A DNA stretch of 64,000 nt, taken from assembly GCA_027475525.1 (NCBI GenBank), contig JAMWFC010000037.1, positions 687,419-751,418 of the forward strand, in the 5' to 3' direction. Positions 33,201-45,571 of this stretch are shown one piece after another. Position 1 is the stretch's first letter. Each line of letters starts with the position of its first letter. The position numbers were made by a program, and so were the translations under genes. The DNA comes from Macrolepiota albuminosa (Eukaryota; Basidiomycota; Agaricomycetes; Agaricales; Agaricaceae). The notes below the pieces were generated by a model. It had not been told where the DNA came from. It searched no databases and saw nothing but the letters and a program-made list of their open reading frames with translations.

Positions 33201-33454
33201 TCAATAAGCTTTCTCTTGAATGGTGACATAAAGACTGTTGACAAAAATCAAGCGGAATCGGCAGGTTTCTATATAAATGACTTCGTCGTAGACGAAGTCG
33301 TTCTGAAACTCCCGGCGGTGACCCATTTGCAGTCTTGTGGAGGCAAAGTGGAGGCCTGGGGATTATGTGCATCGCTAACTCGCTTACCTTGCTTCAGATC
33401 GAATTGAACGAGCATGAACCGGTTCTCTTTAGGAGGGTGTACAACCTCGTGCAT
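33201..33454 (-). CDS. Possible small spliced ORF, 73 residues, unknown
   Basis: Exons 33454-33388 and 33355-33201 join across a 32-bp GTAAGC...CCCCAG intron into an open frame of 74 codons. The product looks protein-like (NRFMLVQFDLKQ; then QNDFVYDEVIYIET). No family is recognised, the intron is unusually short, and the start could lie further upstream, so this is tentative. The perfect 9-bp inverted repeat at 33279-33299 lies inside exon 2. Confidence 0.3.
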
Positions 33455-34065
33455 CGTTCGCGTCGATTATACTTACCTTGAGGCTTCACTAGTCCATAGA
33501 TGGGTTCAAGTTTGTGATATCTATAACCTATGGTGTCACGTTACTGGCCATCAGTGTCGGAACAAACCGAGTGGGAATGTTTCCATACGGATAACGGATA
33601 AGAAATAAAGGATAAGCAATATACGTTCCACCATTCTCGATCAAGATATACATATAATGTTCCATCAAGAACCTCACATGTGGGAAAGTTTTAGTTTTCC
33701 ATAATCACGCGCGTCACCCAAAAATCTTGGAGGAATTTGATGAGATTGTAAAATTGACGTATGCAATCTTCCATAACAAATTGGATGGGAGTAACGTATG
33801 ACAGAAAAAAGGTAAGTAGATGCATCAAGACAATCAGTGGATGTATGAATGGACGTGTAAAGGCAAGCTAAAAGGAGACAGACAGACCACAGGATGGGAT
33901 AAACTTGACCGCTCGAAGGGCCATTGAAAGTGAGAAAAAACTACCAGGCAGGGAGGGTTGTGAAAGTAGCAGAAAAAGAGACAAGTGAGGTTGAGCTCAA
34001 TGCATAATGGAATGACTGAGATAAAGAAAAGAAAGACGGCAATGAAGTCGAATAGCACAAAAGCC
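33455..34065. other. Intergenic region downstream of NST1
   Basis: AT-rich, with no coding signal beyond short ORFs. Confidence 0.5.
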
Positions 34066-37000
34066 CTAGTTTCCCGAGTTAGGGGGCGGCGACGCCGTAT
34101 TAAGACCTACAGCGAACTGGTTCGGGTTAGGCGAAGTGAAAAAACCGCCTGTAGGTGTGTTGTGCCAGTCCGCTGTCCCATTGGCTCCGGCATTCCCCGA
34201 GTTTCCCCACATCGCGCCCGTAGGATGATGTTGCGTACTCAGCGAACCAACAGGGGGTGGCGGACCAATTGGTCGCTGCTGCTGCGGGCCATTACCAAAC
34301 CCAGGCGGTCCCCAAGGCGTACCTCCAGCACCAACGCTCCTCGGGCTCGTAGGTCCCCAGGATTGTTGTCCCGGAGTACCCATACCACTAATCCCAAGTC
34401 CGGTTCCGATAGGCATAGGCGTAGTCCCGCTGCGACGTCCCGTAGGTGCCTTGACAACCTCGTCGCCGTCTTCCACGAGCGCAGACGAGCCGAGAATGCC
34501 CTTCGGGCTCGACGAGCGGATTGGGGAACTTGAGCTTGAGCTGCCTTCACCGTTACTATTGGTGTTGCCGGACGAAACACTAGGACGAGCAATAGGTGCG
34601 ATGATGGGACGGCTAATTGGTGGCGCAATGGGGCCAGGATCGGCTGAGAGAATGGAACCGCGTCTGCCTTGTCCGGGTGCAAGCGATAGAACAGATGGGG
34701 CAGAGGGGGATGCAGAGAGGGGTCCAGGGGGCTTGCCTTTTGGAGGTGGTCCGATAGGCGAGATGGGGACAGTTCGATTGGAAGTGTTGAAGGGCGGGTC
34801 GAAAGGTTGTCCCCCGCCTGGAGCAAAGTTACGTGGGAGGGGAGAAGGCGCTAGACCAGGCTGACCGGGATGTTGTTGCTGTTGCTGCTGAAGAGGACTA
34901 CCGTAACCGTATCCCATAGGAACGTAACCTTGCTGGATACGAGGCGACATAGGAGGAATCATCCCTGGGGCACCAGCAGGGAACATCATGGGAGGTTGCA
35001 GAGGGGAGATGTGATTGGGTATTTGAGGAGTAATGGGTGTTTGAGGCTGCGACGACATCGGAGGACCACGCTGGTGCTGCTGAGATTGCTGGGGGCGAGA
35101 AGACTGGCCCACGACTGGAGCCGAAGCAGAAGGAGAGATAGGAGGCACTTTGTTCGACATCTTCTTCGTTGTTCCATTCACTATGTTGGTTGGGGCTCCC
35201 GGAACGATACGATGGTGAACGTTGGAAGATGAAGAGCCGGACGCGACAGCATTATTCCTGTTCGCAGCGCGCCCTGCCGCACCCTTTCCATTACCAGTCG
35301 AAGAAACGACAGTGCGTTGCTGCTGGTGTTGCATATTGAGCCGCTCGCGAGCCTCCCTCTCCGCCTTCTCCTCACGTTCCTTCGCAAGCTTCTTTTCACG
35401 TTCGACCTTGTCAGCCTGCTCCTTCTCCAACCTCTCCTGACGTGCCTTCTCCGCCTTCTCCTTCTCGACTCGTTCTCTTTCAAGCCTCTCTTCTCTCTCC
35501 TTCGCTAGACGAGCCTCTTTCTCCTCCTTCGCTTTTCTCTCCCGTTCCTCCCGTTCTCGTCTCTCAGCTTTGGCCTTTTCCTCCTTTTCACGTTTCTTGC
35601 GCTCGCGTTCTGCCTCTCGTTCCTTCTCCTCAAGGACACGCTTCCGCTTTTCCTCTTCCTTCCTCGCACGCTCCTCCTCAGCAGCCTTCTTCGCAGCCTC
35701 ACGACGCACTCGCTCTTCCTCTCGCTTCTTCTTGTTCTCCTCTTCGATGGAAGCCTGACGAGCTTTCTGGGCTGCCTCCTCTGCCGCCTTTTCTGCCGCC
35801 TTCGCCGCTTTCTCCTCGTCCTTGGCAAGTTTCTGTTGCCTAATGAACAGACAAGCATCATCAGCGAAAAAGCCACATCGAACACAAATAGTCAACGCAC
35901 TTCCGCTTATCCTTCTTCCTTTGGTTGGCCGTCTGCTTCTTTGCTTCGCGCTCTTTTGTCAACTTGTCTTCATCCTCAATCTCACGAAGCAATTGCAGCT
36001 GCCGCTCTTGCGCGACCTTCTCGCGATAAGCCTGGAGAACGCGCTGCTCGAACATGCGCGCAGCGAATATGGAGAACATACGCTTGCCCTCTTCAGATTT
36101 CTGCTCCTCTGTCATCTGAGGACAAGGATGAGTACGAGTTGCCGACAAGTCAAGTTCGGAGAAAGGTAAAACAGACCTCCTCCTCGTCTTCCTCGTCTTC
36201 CTCATCCTCCTCGTCCTCATCCTCTTCGTCTTCCTCATCTTCCTCATCTTCGTCTTCGTCATCCTCTTCAGCACGTCGCCGCATCTCATCATCGTCACTA
36301 TCATCTTCCACATCATTCGCAGCCTCCTCTTCGCGTTGCATACGTCGTTCCGCTAACTGCTCCATCATCTCGAGAAATTTTTGCCCGTCGTTCTTCAAGA
36401 GGTCGTCTGCCACAGTCAGAATATTCCCTGGACCTACAAAATCTAAGCCGGATAAAGAAAGAAAACAGGTCACGAAAAACTCACCTGTCACGGTTAGACT
36501 GTTTTTCAAGTTGAAAAGCCCGTCCGATGCTTTGGGTCTGATACCATTCGTCCGTTTCTGTGAAGGAAGATGACCTGTATTATCACGCCTTGAGGGCTTA
36601 ACCTCTCTGGGTTCCTCATCATCCTCACCGTCATCCTCCTCCTCACCATCATCCTCTTCTTCCTCTTCATATTCCTCTTCTTCCTCCTCTTCCTCGTATT
36701 CGTCTTCTGCGCCGTCATCATCATCATCATCAAACTCACTTTCTTTACCATGCGGATGCACATGTGGATGCGGATGCGGATGCGGATGAAGATGCGGGGG
36801 CTGTACGGGGGGCGGAGCGATCTTGCGACCATTGACTTGCTTCGTTTTTGCCCGTGGCGCGTTGTGCCCGACAACCGCGCCGTCCTTGTCGAGCTCGACG
36901 CTGCCGGGAAAAGGCCCCGGGCCTGGCGGCGGAGGGATAGTACCACCGGATAAGACGTAACGCTGCTGGTAGTTCGCGTACTGTTCTAGCTCTTCGTAAT

Positions 37001-37607
37001 AAGCATCGTACAGTACCTCGAGCTCTTCCTCTATCGCGTTCCTATAGTATCGTAGTGGTTGACGATCAGCATCGGTATAATAAAAAGAATGTAACAAAGT
37101 AAAATCAGCGAAAGAAAGAGACACGGACCGTTTTCGGCCACATACGGCACAACTACAGCTGTGTTTCTGCTGTTCCTTCATTTTCCGCAACACCGTGTCT
37201 TTTTCGATTTTGACGAGATTCCGCCTCTCTTCCTCCCCCAGACCCAACCAAAAGTCCTTTATTCGTTCTCGCTCCTCGGATGTGCTGGTGCTCCATATCT
37301 TGTTTGGCTTATTTGGCTTATTTGGCTTGGTTGGCACGGAGGACGGCGGTGTGCCAGTACCAGCCTGGGCCTTGCCTTTGCCCTGTGCGGAAGCGGTCGA
37401 CGACGGAGGCGATGGATGGCGATGGGGGTGTGCTGGCTGCTGGGCCTGCTGCTGGACAGGATATGCAAGGGGGGCCTTTGAAGCAGCACGAGCGCTGCGC
37501 TGCTGCTGTGGCGCAGGGGCCTGGGGGTTGTAAGTCATGGGCATTTTACCGATGGACACAGAACTGGGAGGCGGCTGTGGCGCCGTTGCTGGTCGAGTCG
37601 CGGGCAT
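34066..37607 (-). CDS. NST1: Stress-response protein NST1 homologue
   Basis: Five exons: 37607-37129, 37041-36485, 36433-36177, 36115-35901, 35839-34066; 3,282 nt, 1,093 residues. An N-terminal Pro/Gln/Ala-rich region leads to a conserved block (residues about 110-165; [22 protein letters not shown], then [10 protein letters not shown]) and a helix ([22 protein letters not shown]). Two long Asp/Glu tracts (about 275-320 and 405-431) follow. After them comes a long charged coiled coil of Lys/Glu/Arg (about 500-690), then a low-complexity Gly/Pro/Ser/Gln tail. That order is diagnostic of fungal NST1, a cytoplasmic factor in yeast that lowers salt tolerance and interacts with a splicing factor. 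Junctions keep frame. The opposite strand carries many long spurious ORFs because of the repeats. Confidence 0.92.
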
Positions 37608-38304
37608 GGCAGACGGGAAACTTGAAAATCTTATGTAAGCGCCCAGAATTCTTGTTTATGTAGCTGCTTCGTTGCCAAATATCTTGGACTTGTGGCCCTT
37701 GAAAGGTCTTCTGGCACTTGTCAATGTAACCAATTACGCCGAACGTGGCATGCTGCAGCCATCTCAGTATCGGGATTCTTGCCCTCAGCATTGATCTGCT
37801 TGAACAAACGCAGCTACATCGGGTGACTTGAAGGGCCCGGCGTCGGAATCAAACGTAGTAATGTTTTTATTCGGACTCAAGATCAGCTATCTTGGACAAA
37901 GTATCACAGTTTCAAACTTGCTCTGTCAATCTTCACTCTGCAGCAGTCGGTCCCTCCCCCTAGTGGACCTCTTTGATTGTGGCAAAAACTTAGTTTGGCG
38001 CTTTAGACCAAGAACTGAACTGAACCGATATATCCAAGTTTACACTATCTTCCGTCCTTTCCTGGTAAACGGACCTTACTCCTGAGTACTGAATGTGTGT
38101 GTACTTGCATCAATCCATAGCCGCTCTGGTGCCTGCTGCTCTGGCTATCACGCCAATCACTTCTTCGGCTGAAAGAGTGACGCAGTATGATATGAATTCG
38201 TCACCATTCCTTTTTATGTCACATCCGCTGTCAAAATCCCCTATAAGAAGGCTCTCCAACTTATCGCAGTAGCCTCACCCCCTTCTTTTCTATCCTGCTC
38301 AGCT
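37608..38304. other. Divergent intergenic region
   Basis: Shared upstream region of NST1 (minus) and permease 1 (plus); no other gene seen. Confidence 0.6.
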
Positions 38305-40855
38305 ATGTATCCCTCTGCTAACAAGATTGGCGGCCTAGAGCCACCCATGTCTGATATCGACGCACAAGGTCTTGAGCAACTGGGCTATAAGCAAGAGTTG
38401 TCGCGTGTGAGTTGTGTTCCGCTTGAATTGGTCGCGCCGTCTTCATCGTTTCTGATAGTCTCGTGGTTTGTTCCATATCCTGTTCAGTAAGCGCATTTAC
38501 TCAGCTGTCGTACTCGAAACTGACCAACTTTAGTGACACTTGGTACGTCTTGCTAATCTCGTCGCCCATTGCTCACTTTAATCGTAACTCAGCCATCATG
38601 GCCGTGCGTGAGTATGAGCTCTTCGTCGTATGACACCACATGATCTCATTCTTCTGATTTTTTCTTTTCTCACAGCTTACGGTTTATCCGCGCCCATCGC
38701 TACATCGCTAATTGGTGGTGGTCCAGCCACCATCATCTGGGGGTGCGCCAACCCTCCCTTCTTTCGCTATCTTCGTTCATATTAAAGTTCGCTTGCAAGT
38801 TGGCTTCTAGTCTCTGTTCTCACGCAAGCGATCGCGCTTTCCCTCGCAGAGATCTGTTCCGTGTACCCAACATCTGCAGGTGCATATTATTGGTGCTACT
38901 GCCTCGCGGCACCCAGGTCCCGTCTCGTAGTGTCTTGGATCAATGGATGGCTCTACACCGTTGGAGTCTGGACCATCAGCCTTTCCGTAACATTTGTATG
39001 TCATTTGAGATCATCTTCTCTAGTCTGAAGTCCGATATTCGCTCAAGGGTACGGCTCAGCTCGTGGTTGCCGGTGCTGCAATTTTCCACCCGGATTGGGT
39101 CGCCACGCCTTGGCAAACGTGTACGCCTACATCCGCATTTGGATATGATACGCCTTAATAGGTTTTAAATAAAGATCTCATCTTTGTTGCTGTGACGTTA
39201 TTCACAAGCATCTTTGTTCTTTATCTGAACAAACTTCTTCCTGTTGTTGATGTACGTCTTACATATCAAGTGGAACCAGCTCCGACTCTCCTCTGCTGCT
39301 AGATCCTATCGGCTTTCTGGACTCTCTTCGGGATAATTGGTATTCATTTTTACTCCTTTGTGCACTGAATGGACCTTGATAAGGGATTTCTGTTCGCTTT
39401 AGCTATCCTGATCGGATTCTCAGTAAAAGCTGCAGCCGGACGACGCTCAGCCTCATTTGCGCTTGGTCACTTTGACGCCTCTGCAGCGGGCTGGACACCC
39501 GGATGGGCTTTTTTCATTGGATTGTTACCAGTAAGATTTTTTGCCGCCATACTGAATTCATTTCATTGACATGATGCTCGTTTGTCATTTTATTAGCCTG
39601 GTGAGTTAGATCACATGAACATCTCCCATGATACGCTTTCATAGGACTAAAACACCTACAGCCTACACCTATGCCGGCATTGGAATGAGTAATGCATCCC
39701 TATTCTTGTTTTAACTTAGTCTAACCTCGTAAATTCCAGTAACCAGCATGGCCGAGGAGGTACGCCATCCGGCCGTCCAAGTGCCTCAAGCAATGGCCTA
39801 TTCTATTCCGATCGGTACAATCAGCGGCCTTCTCTTCCTTCTCCCCATAATGTTCACGCTGCCTGACATCCAAACTCTCCTCGCCGGTTTGTTTCCTCTT
39901 TCGATTGACTGATAAGCTTCACACGTTCTTCAGTCCCAGGCGGCCAGCCAATCGGTGTCATGTTCACCCTCATCATGGGATCCAAGTCTGGCGGGTTCGG
40001 AATGGTAAGCACATCAACGCTCTTCGAATAAACGCCATCCCACGACGTGCCCTTTCCAGTGGTTCATCAGTACGTTCTCCAGTAAACTTCTCCCCACTAA
40101 CCTCAATTATCTCAACCATCTTATCTCCAGTCTTCGGCATCGGGCTCTTCTGCGCCATCTCCATCTGTTGCGCCGCCTCCCGCGGAACCTGGTCCTTCGC
40201 ACGGGACAAAGCTATCCCCTTCTACCACATCTTCTCCCGCATCTCTGGGGACGCCTCAGACGCCTCCTCAGTCCCTTTCAACGCACACCTCCTCTCCACC
40301 GCCATCCAGCTCCTCCTCGGCCTGATCTATCTCGGCTCCAGCGCGGCATTCAACGCCTTCGTCGGCGTCGGCGTCATCTGCCTAGGAGCGAGTTATGCCA
40401 TGCCCATAGCTATTTTGTTGTTTGGAAAAGAAGGCAGGAATAAGGTGCGCGAGGCACCGTTCTCACTCGGCCGGTGGGGACGGTGGATCAACGTTGTCGC
40501 GTTGCTGTGGATATCGCTTGAAACCGTGTTGTTCTCCATGCCCGCGGTTATTCCTGTTGATCGGGTGACCATGAGTATGTGATCTTTTTTCATTTATAGA
40601 AACTTGTGATGTGATTGAATGATTGTTGGGACGAAACAGATTACGCCAGTGTGGTGTTTGTCGGGTTCGCGGCTATTAGTGCTGGATGGTACTTCATCAG
40701 TACGTCATATATCTATATCTCCTGATCGCTTCGATTTCTGGGACTTACTTTGGTTGTAATGTTTTACAGATGGTCGTTACCACTATGCCGGCCCTCCACT
40801 CCCCAAGGATATTGATGTATCGTCAGAGAAAAGTTCTAGTGGAGCCAGTATCTGA
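38305..40855 (+). CDS. APC-superfamily amino acid/GABA permease, copy 1
   Basis: Eighteen exons: 38305-38406, 38459-38486, 38534-38542, 38593-38607, 38676-38742, 38800-38995, 39048-39120, 39175-39251, 39303-39339, 39403-39530, 39597-39600, 39662-39688, 39740-39886, 39934-40004, 40060-40069, 40131-40574, 40640-40699, 40770-40855; 526 residues. About 12 membrane segments fit the AAP/GABA-choline branch: LGYKQELSRS at the N-terminus, AEICSVYPTSAGAYYWC, ITSMAEEVRHPAVQVPQA, and SRGTWSFARDKAIPF. It should import amino acids, GABA, choline or similar amines across plasma or vacuolar membrane; the substrate cannot be told. Exons of 9, 15, 4 and 10 nt are needed to keep frame and conserved motifs. Copy 2 lies 1.7 kb downstream on the same strand. 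Confidence 0.93.
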
Positions 40856-42514
40856 CGTTGATATATATTTACCTTGATCCATGCGAATATTATAGACTAC
40901 ACACCGCCTGTTCCTTATTTCGCTTGTCGATCCATAACTGTGGGAGTGGTGCTGCTGTGACCCGTAGATAGTATGTGATAAATTCCAAGGCCCAGAACAA
41001 AAGTAGACTTTCATATTCAAGACCTACTCATATCCGAGCCTTATTTGTACGGTCTGTATCATATGAACAACGATTTAATCATCTTGACGGACGCACATCA
41101 TGTTTTATTGTGAAATGTCAGGGTCTCAACGTTCAACATTGGGGTCCAAACTGTATAGATTCGGTTGCTCAACAAGTGGACATGTTTGAGCTTTGAGGGA
41201 TGTACATAGTGTTTATACATGTATGTAATCTATCTACGTATGCCTACAGAACAATGCAGTTAAAAGGCAGAACAACTGAACAGATACCTGTTCAGCTGCG
41301 GCACACTATATGCGGCATATGGAGATGCTGTAATCCGAGCTTAAGCACATAGGGAATGGCTACATAGCCGACTTACATGATCTGGTGCCTTCTGATTGCG
41401 AATCTAGTGCTTATTTCTGGTTCGTGGCTCAAAGAATCACATTAAAGCGAGTATTTATATACCTACTATACACCTTGCGTAAATCCTCTGCCATAGGATG
41501 GGAAAAGGTAAACACGTCCGACGGTCATCAAAGTTCGGCTAGCCCCAACGCGGACTTTGATTCACAACTGAATTGATCGCTTTGATTGAATTACTTAGTC
41601 CGTAAGTAAGCCTAGGCTGTACTGTAAGGTGGATGATGATGAATTCTGTTTAACACCGGCAAGATACAATACTGAGCTAAGAGGGGGCCGATAGGCTGGA
41701 TGTACAGTACCATGTACAGGGAGCAGCATTTGTATGTATCGATATATTTTACTGTAGGGTGGAATGACATACGATTCCCATGTATACCTACCTTGAAATA
41801 AAAGCCGAAAGGCGGAGTACACACACCCACACACACTTGGTATCTCATCAAGGTCTGCTTTGGAAGTTATGGAGATTACATACAATGAATGGTAAGTGGA
41901 TGATTCCGTTGTGTGGTTCTACAGCATTCATATGATTGATATTTGGAACATTCCCTAGATGTTGTCAGACTGCGATCTCACCATTCGCTCCACATTAATT
42001 TTTTTTCTAGGAACACACTTCTTATCATGAGGCTAACTATCAGAAACCAACAATAGAAACGCCAAAGGTTTATCTGGAGTGGGGAAAGAAGAATCATTCT
42101 CTGGGCAGCGTGCAACGACCCCCTCAGTACCTTACGACACTGGTCTTGTCCCGAACATTTTGATGGCAATATTCCCTCTGCTTGTACTACACATGGAAAA
42201 TCCACTACCTACGATATCTCCCGAGCAAGGTGGTAGGACTTCTTGAAAACAAGACGGCGCTATGTGGGACTTAAGGCCTCAGGCGCTGAAGATGCGATCT
42301 AGTCCAACGGTCATCCGTTCACCTGTGGGAGAAAGAGCTTTAAACTCAGGAGCTTGGCGGCCTTGATCCATGACATCAGACGGCAAGCGGCGTTTTTCAT
42401 GCTCCGCAATGTTCTCTCGCCGGTCCGGAAGATAGGAGGGTTGCTCCGAAATATAGTATTTTAACGGCATGAGCTGATAAGTTCAAGCAGTCCCATTTCT
42501 CCCTGTTCAGCTCC
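40856..42514. other. Intergenic region between the permease copies
   Basis: No gene supported. A hairpin CTGAACAG-ATAC-CTGTTCAG lies at 41276-41295. The right part must hold the promoter of copy 2. Confidence 0.55.
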
Positions 42515-45031
42515 ATGTCTGCTTTTATTAGCGAGGATGATGGCTCGAAGTCTTCCGTGTCTGATATAGATTCCAAAGGCCTTGAGAAGCTGGGATACAA
42601 GCAGGAGCTATCGCGCGTACGTTGGTTTCGGGTCCTCACTCGTCTGACGCTCATGATATCTTGCAATAGTCTCGTGGACTCTTTCATGTCCTATTTAGTG
42701 AGTATTTCTCCTGGCGTTTGTACTCAAATTGACCCATTTGGTGATCATCAGTGACACTTGGTACGTCTCGTCGATCTAATCATGCTTGTTCGCTGTTCAC
42801 ATTCTTATTTTCAGCTATCATGTCCGTGCGTGAGTGTCAAGTCCTTCAACGACACCGACTTCAGACTCATCTTTGTTTGTCTCTTTCGTAGCTTACGGTT
42901 TGGCCACGCTTATTGGGACCTCGTTGATTCTTGGTGGTCCAGCTGTAATGATCTGGTGGTACGTTGCGACTTATTAATCGCGCCTTGCTGATTTGTTGAA
43001 TCGATTATAAAGTTGGCTTATAGTCTCTATTCTTTCGCAATTCAATGCCCTCTCCCTTGCAGAGATCTGCTCCGTTTATCCTACGTCCGCAGGGGCTTAT
43101 TATTGGTGTTACCGCCTTGCATCACCCAAATACCGTCTCGTCTTGTCATGGATAAATGGATGGCTCTTTACTGTTGGAATTTGGACCGTGAGCCTTGCTG
43201 TAGCATTTGTATGACATCTGTCATTGGACCCTATGAGATGATACCGACCATGTTTACAGGCGACCGGCCAAATTTTGATTTCAGGTGTTGTAATATTCCG
43301 CCCTGAATGGGTTCCTACACCTTGGCAAACATGTATGTACTTCCCAATGCCCAAAACATATCTTGATATAGGACTTCATTCAAGATCTCGTATTTGTCGC
43401 CGTAACGATTTTCACAAGCATTTTCGTCTTATACCTGAACAAACTTCTTCCTGCTCTCGATGTACGTCCTTGTCCCGCCACCAAATTGAACTAAGACACG
43501 ATCATCGACTGGTATAGATCATCTCAGCATTCTGGACTCTCGCTGGACTAATCGGTATTAACTTCAACCTACCTTTGACACCTGGACACACTTCTTACTA
43601 TTTTCTGGCCTTTACAGTTATACTCGTCGCGCTTTCAGTGAAAGCTGCCTCCGGACGGCGCTCAGCCTCATTTGCGTTAGGGCACTTCGATCCTTCCCCA
43701 TCGGGGTGGGCACCTGGATGGTCTTTCGTTCTTGGATTGATGCCTGTGAGACTGATTCCCTTTCTAACCTACCTTTGCGCTTTGCTAACGTGATTTTCAT
43801 CTTAGCCTGGTGAGTCAAACCAAAGCATTGAATTATTCGATAGGACTGAACAATCACAGCCTACGTCTTTTCTTCTATTGGAATGGGTAATGCCTATATC
43901 TTCCTGATTCATCCTTATGTGAACTGACTTTGTTATAAGTAACCAGTATGTCTGAGGAAGTGCGTCATCCCGCTGTACAGGTGCCCCAGGCCCTGGTCTA
44001 TTCTATACCCCTCGGTTCAATCAGTGGCCTCCTTTTCCTTCTCCCCATTGTATTTACGTTACCTGATATTCCAACTCTCCTCGCTGGTGCGTCTTGCTTC
44101 ACCTATTTGGCCTGAAAATAAGTAACGGTTTCGTCATCAGTCCCCGGTGGTCAGCCAACTGGTCCTATGTTCACCCTCATCATGGGTTCGAAAGCAGGCG
44201 GATTTGGGTTGGTAAGCGCGATTACAAAATCGTTCATATATAGAACATCTAACGAGTTCTTTTCCTCAGTTATTTATCAGTACGCTCTCCTACACACTCA
44301 CTGCTCACCTTAATAACACTACCTCATTCAAGTCTTTACCATCGGCCTCTTCTGTACTATATCTGTGTGTTGTGCCGCCTCTCGCGGAACCTGGTCCTTC
44401 GCCCGGGACAAAGCTATACCCTGCCACCACATCTTCTCTCGCATCTCAGGCAACGCCGAGGATAACTCCTCTGTCCCCTTCAACGCGCACCTCCTCTCCA
44501 CCGCCATCCAACTACTCCTCGGCCTGCTTTACCTCGGCTCTAGCGCCGCATTCAATGCTTTTGCCGGCGTTGCAGTCATATGCTTAGGAGCGAGCTATGG
44601 AATGCCCATAGCCATCCTGTTATTTGGGAAAGAAGGAAGGAAACAAATGCATGGCGCACCGTTTTCGCTCGGCAGGTGGGGGTGGTGGATTAATGTTGTC
44701 GCATTGTTGTGGATCTCGCTCGAGATCGTGTTATTTTCTATGCCAGTGGCCATTCCTGTAAATCGGGTGACGATGAGTATGTGTTTTTTCCCCTCCTTCG
44801 TGGGAGTGCGAACGTTGATTGCTGATGTGGGAATGAACAGATTATGCCAGCGTGGTGTTTATTGGATTTGCGGCCATTAGTGCAGGCTGGTACTTCATCA
44901 GTACGTTTGTCTGATTCTTCGATCATGAGCTCGATTGTAATGATATTTTCATAGATGGGCGCTACCACTATGCTGGGCCTCCGACTCCAGATGATATAAA
45001 TGTGACTCTTGATGTTAGATGTATACCATAA
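42515..45031 (+). CDS. APC-superfamily amino acid/GABA permease, copy 2
   Basis: Eighteen exons: 42515-42616, 42670-42697, 42752-42760, 42815-42829, 42892-42958, 43013-43208, 43260-43332, 43385-43461, 43518-43554, 43618-43745, 43806-43809, 43860-43886, 43940-44086, 44141-44211, 44270-44279, 44333-44776, 44841-44900, 44955-45031; 523 residues. The first 17 exons have exactly the same lengths as in copy 1, while intron sequences have drifted, so this is an older tandem duplication. The N-terminus (before SDID.KGLE.LGYKQELSR) and the last exon differ most. Transporter motifs are intact, so both copies are probably functional. Confidence 0.93.
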
Positions 45032-45571
45032 GAATTGTATAGACCACGGTCACCGTTTAATCTTATAGGAAGTGATGAACCCCAGATCTCGGATGCAATT
45101 CAGTAATCCCAGTCGTGAAAGTACGACAAGCAACTCTGACGAGCTCTGGGAGAATTTGCAGAATTGGTACTTTTACACATCTGTATCTACCGAATCTGTC
45201 ACTCAATGTCTCTCAAACTTGAGCAGCAGTTTGGTGGTATGTATATATTATTTTGTACTCAATATGGCTCCAATCAGTGAAGACTCCGGTTGCTAGACCT
45301 GCTTGTCCTAAGGAAGGGATGTGTAACAGGTTGCTACATGTACATGCTCTACTTGGACTTTTTCGGATGTCTGAGCAGAGTCAGGTGAACAACGTTTATC
45401 ATTTTTTCATCCATATGTTGCCTCATATCAACCCACACAGCCCGACAAATTTACAAGTTGCCTCAAAATCTCTACACAATAAAACGGCCACTTCATGAAT
45501 TCTAGAGGTAGGGGATGTTCGTAATTCTAAATTAATCCAGCTTTTTGTTGGCCTTGCGAAACTGATGGTGA
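45032..45571. other. Convergent intergenic region including part of a duplicated 3' flank
   Basis: From about 45366 to 45571 the sequence matches 46739-46933, the 3' flank of kinase-like B, so the tandem duplication extends beyond the coding region. Confidence 0.7.

Noticed and set aside
34451..35843. Several plus-strand ORFs of 100-140 codons opposite NST1
   Set aside because: They are shadows of the low-complexity and coiled-coil codons of NST1, giving Ser-, Leu- and Arg-rich strings with no domain.
35836..36573. 245-codon plus-strand ORF with a long poly-Ser run
   Set aside because: It is the antisense of the Asp/Glu tract of NST1 and crosses its introns.
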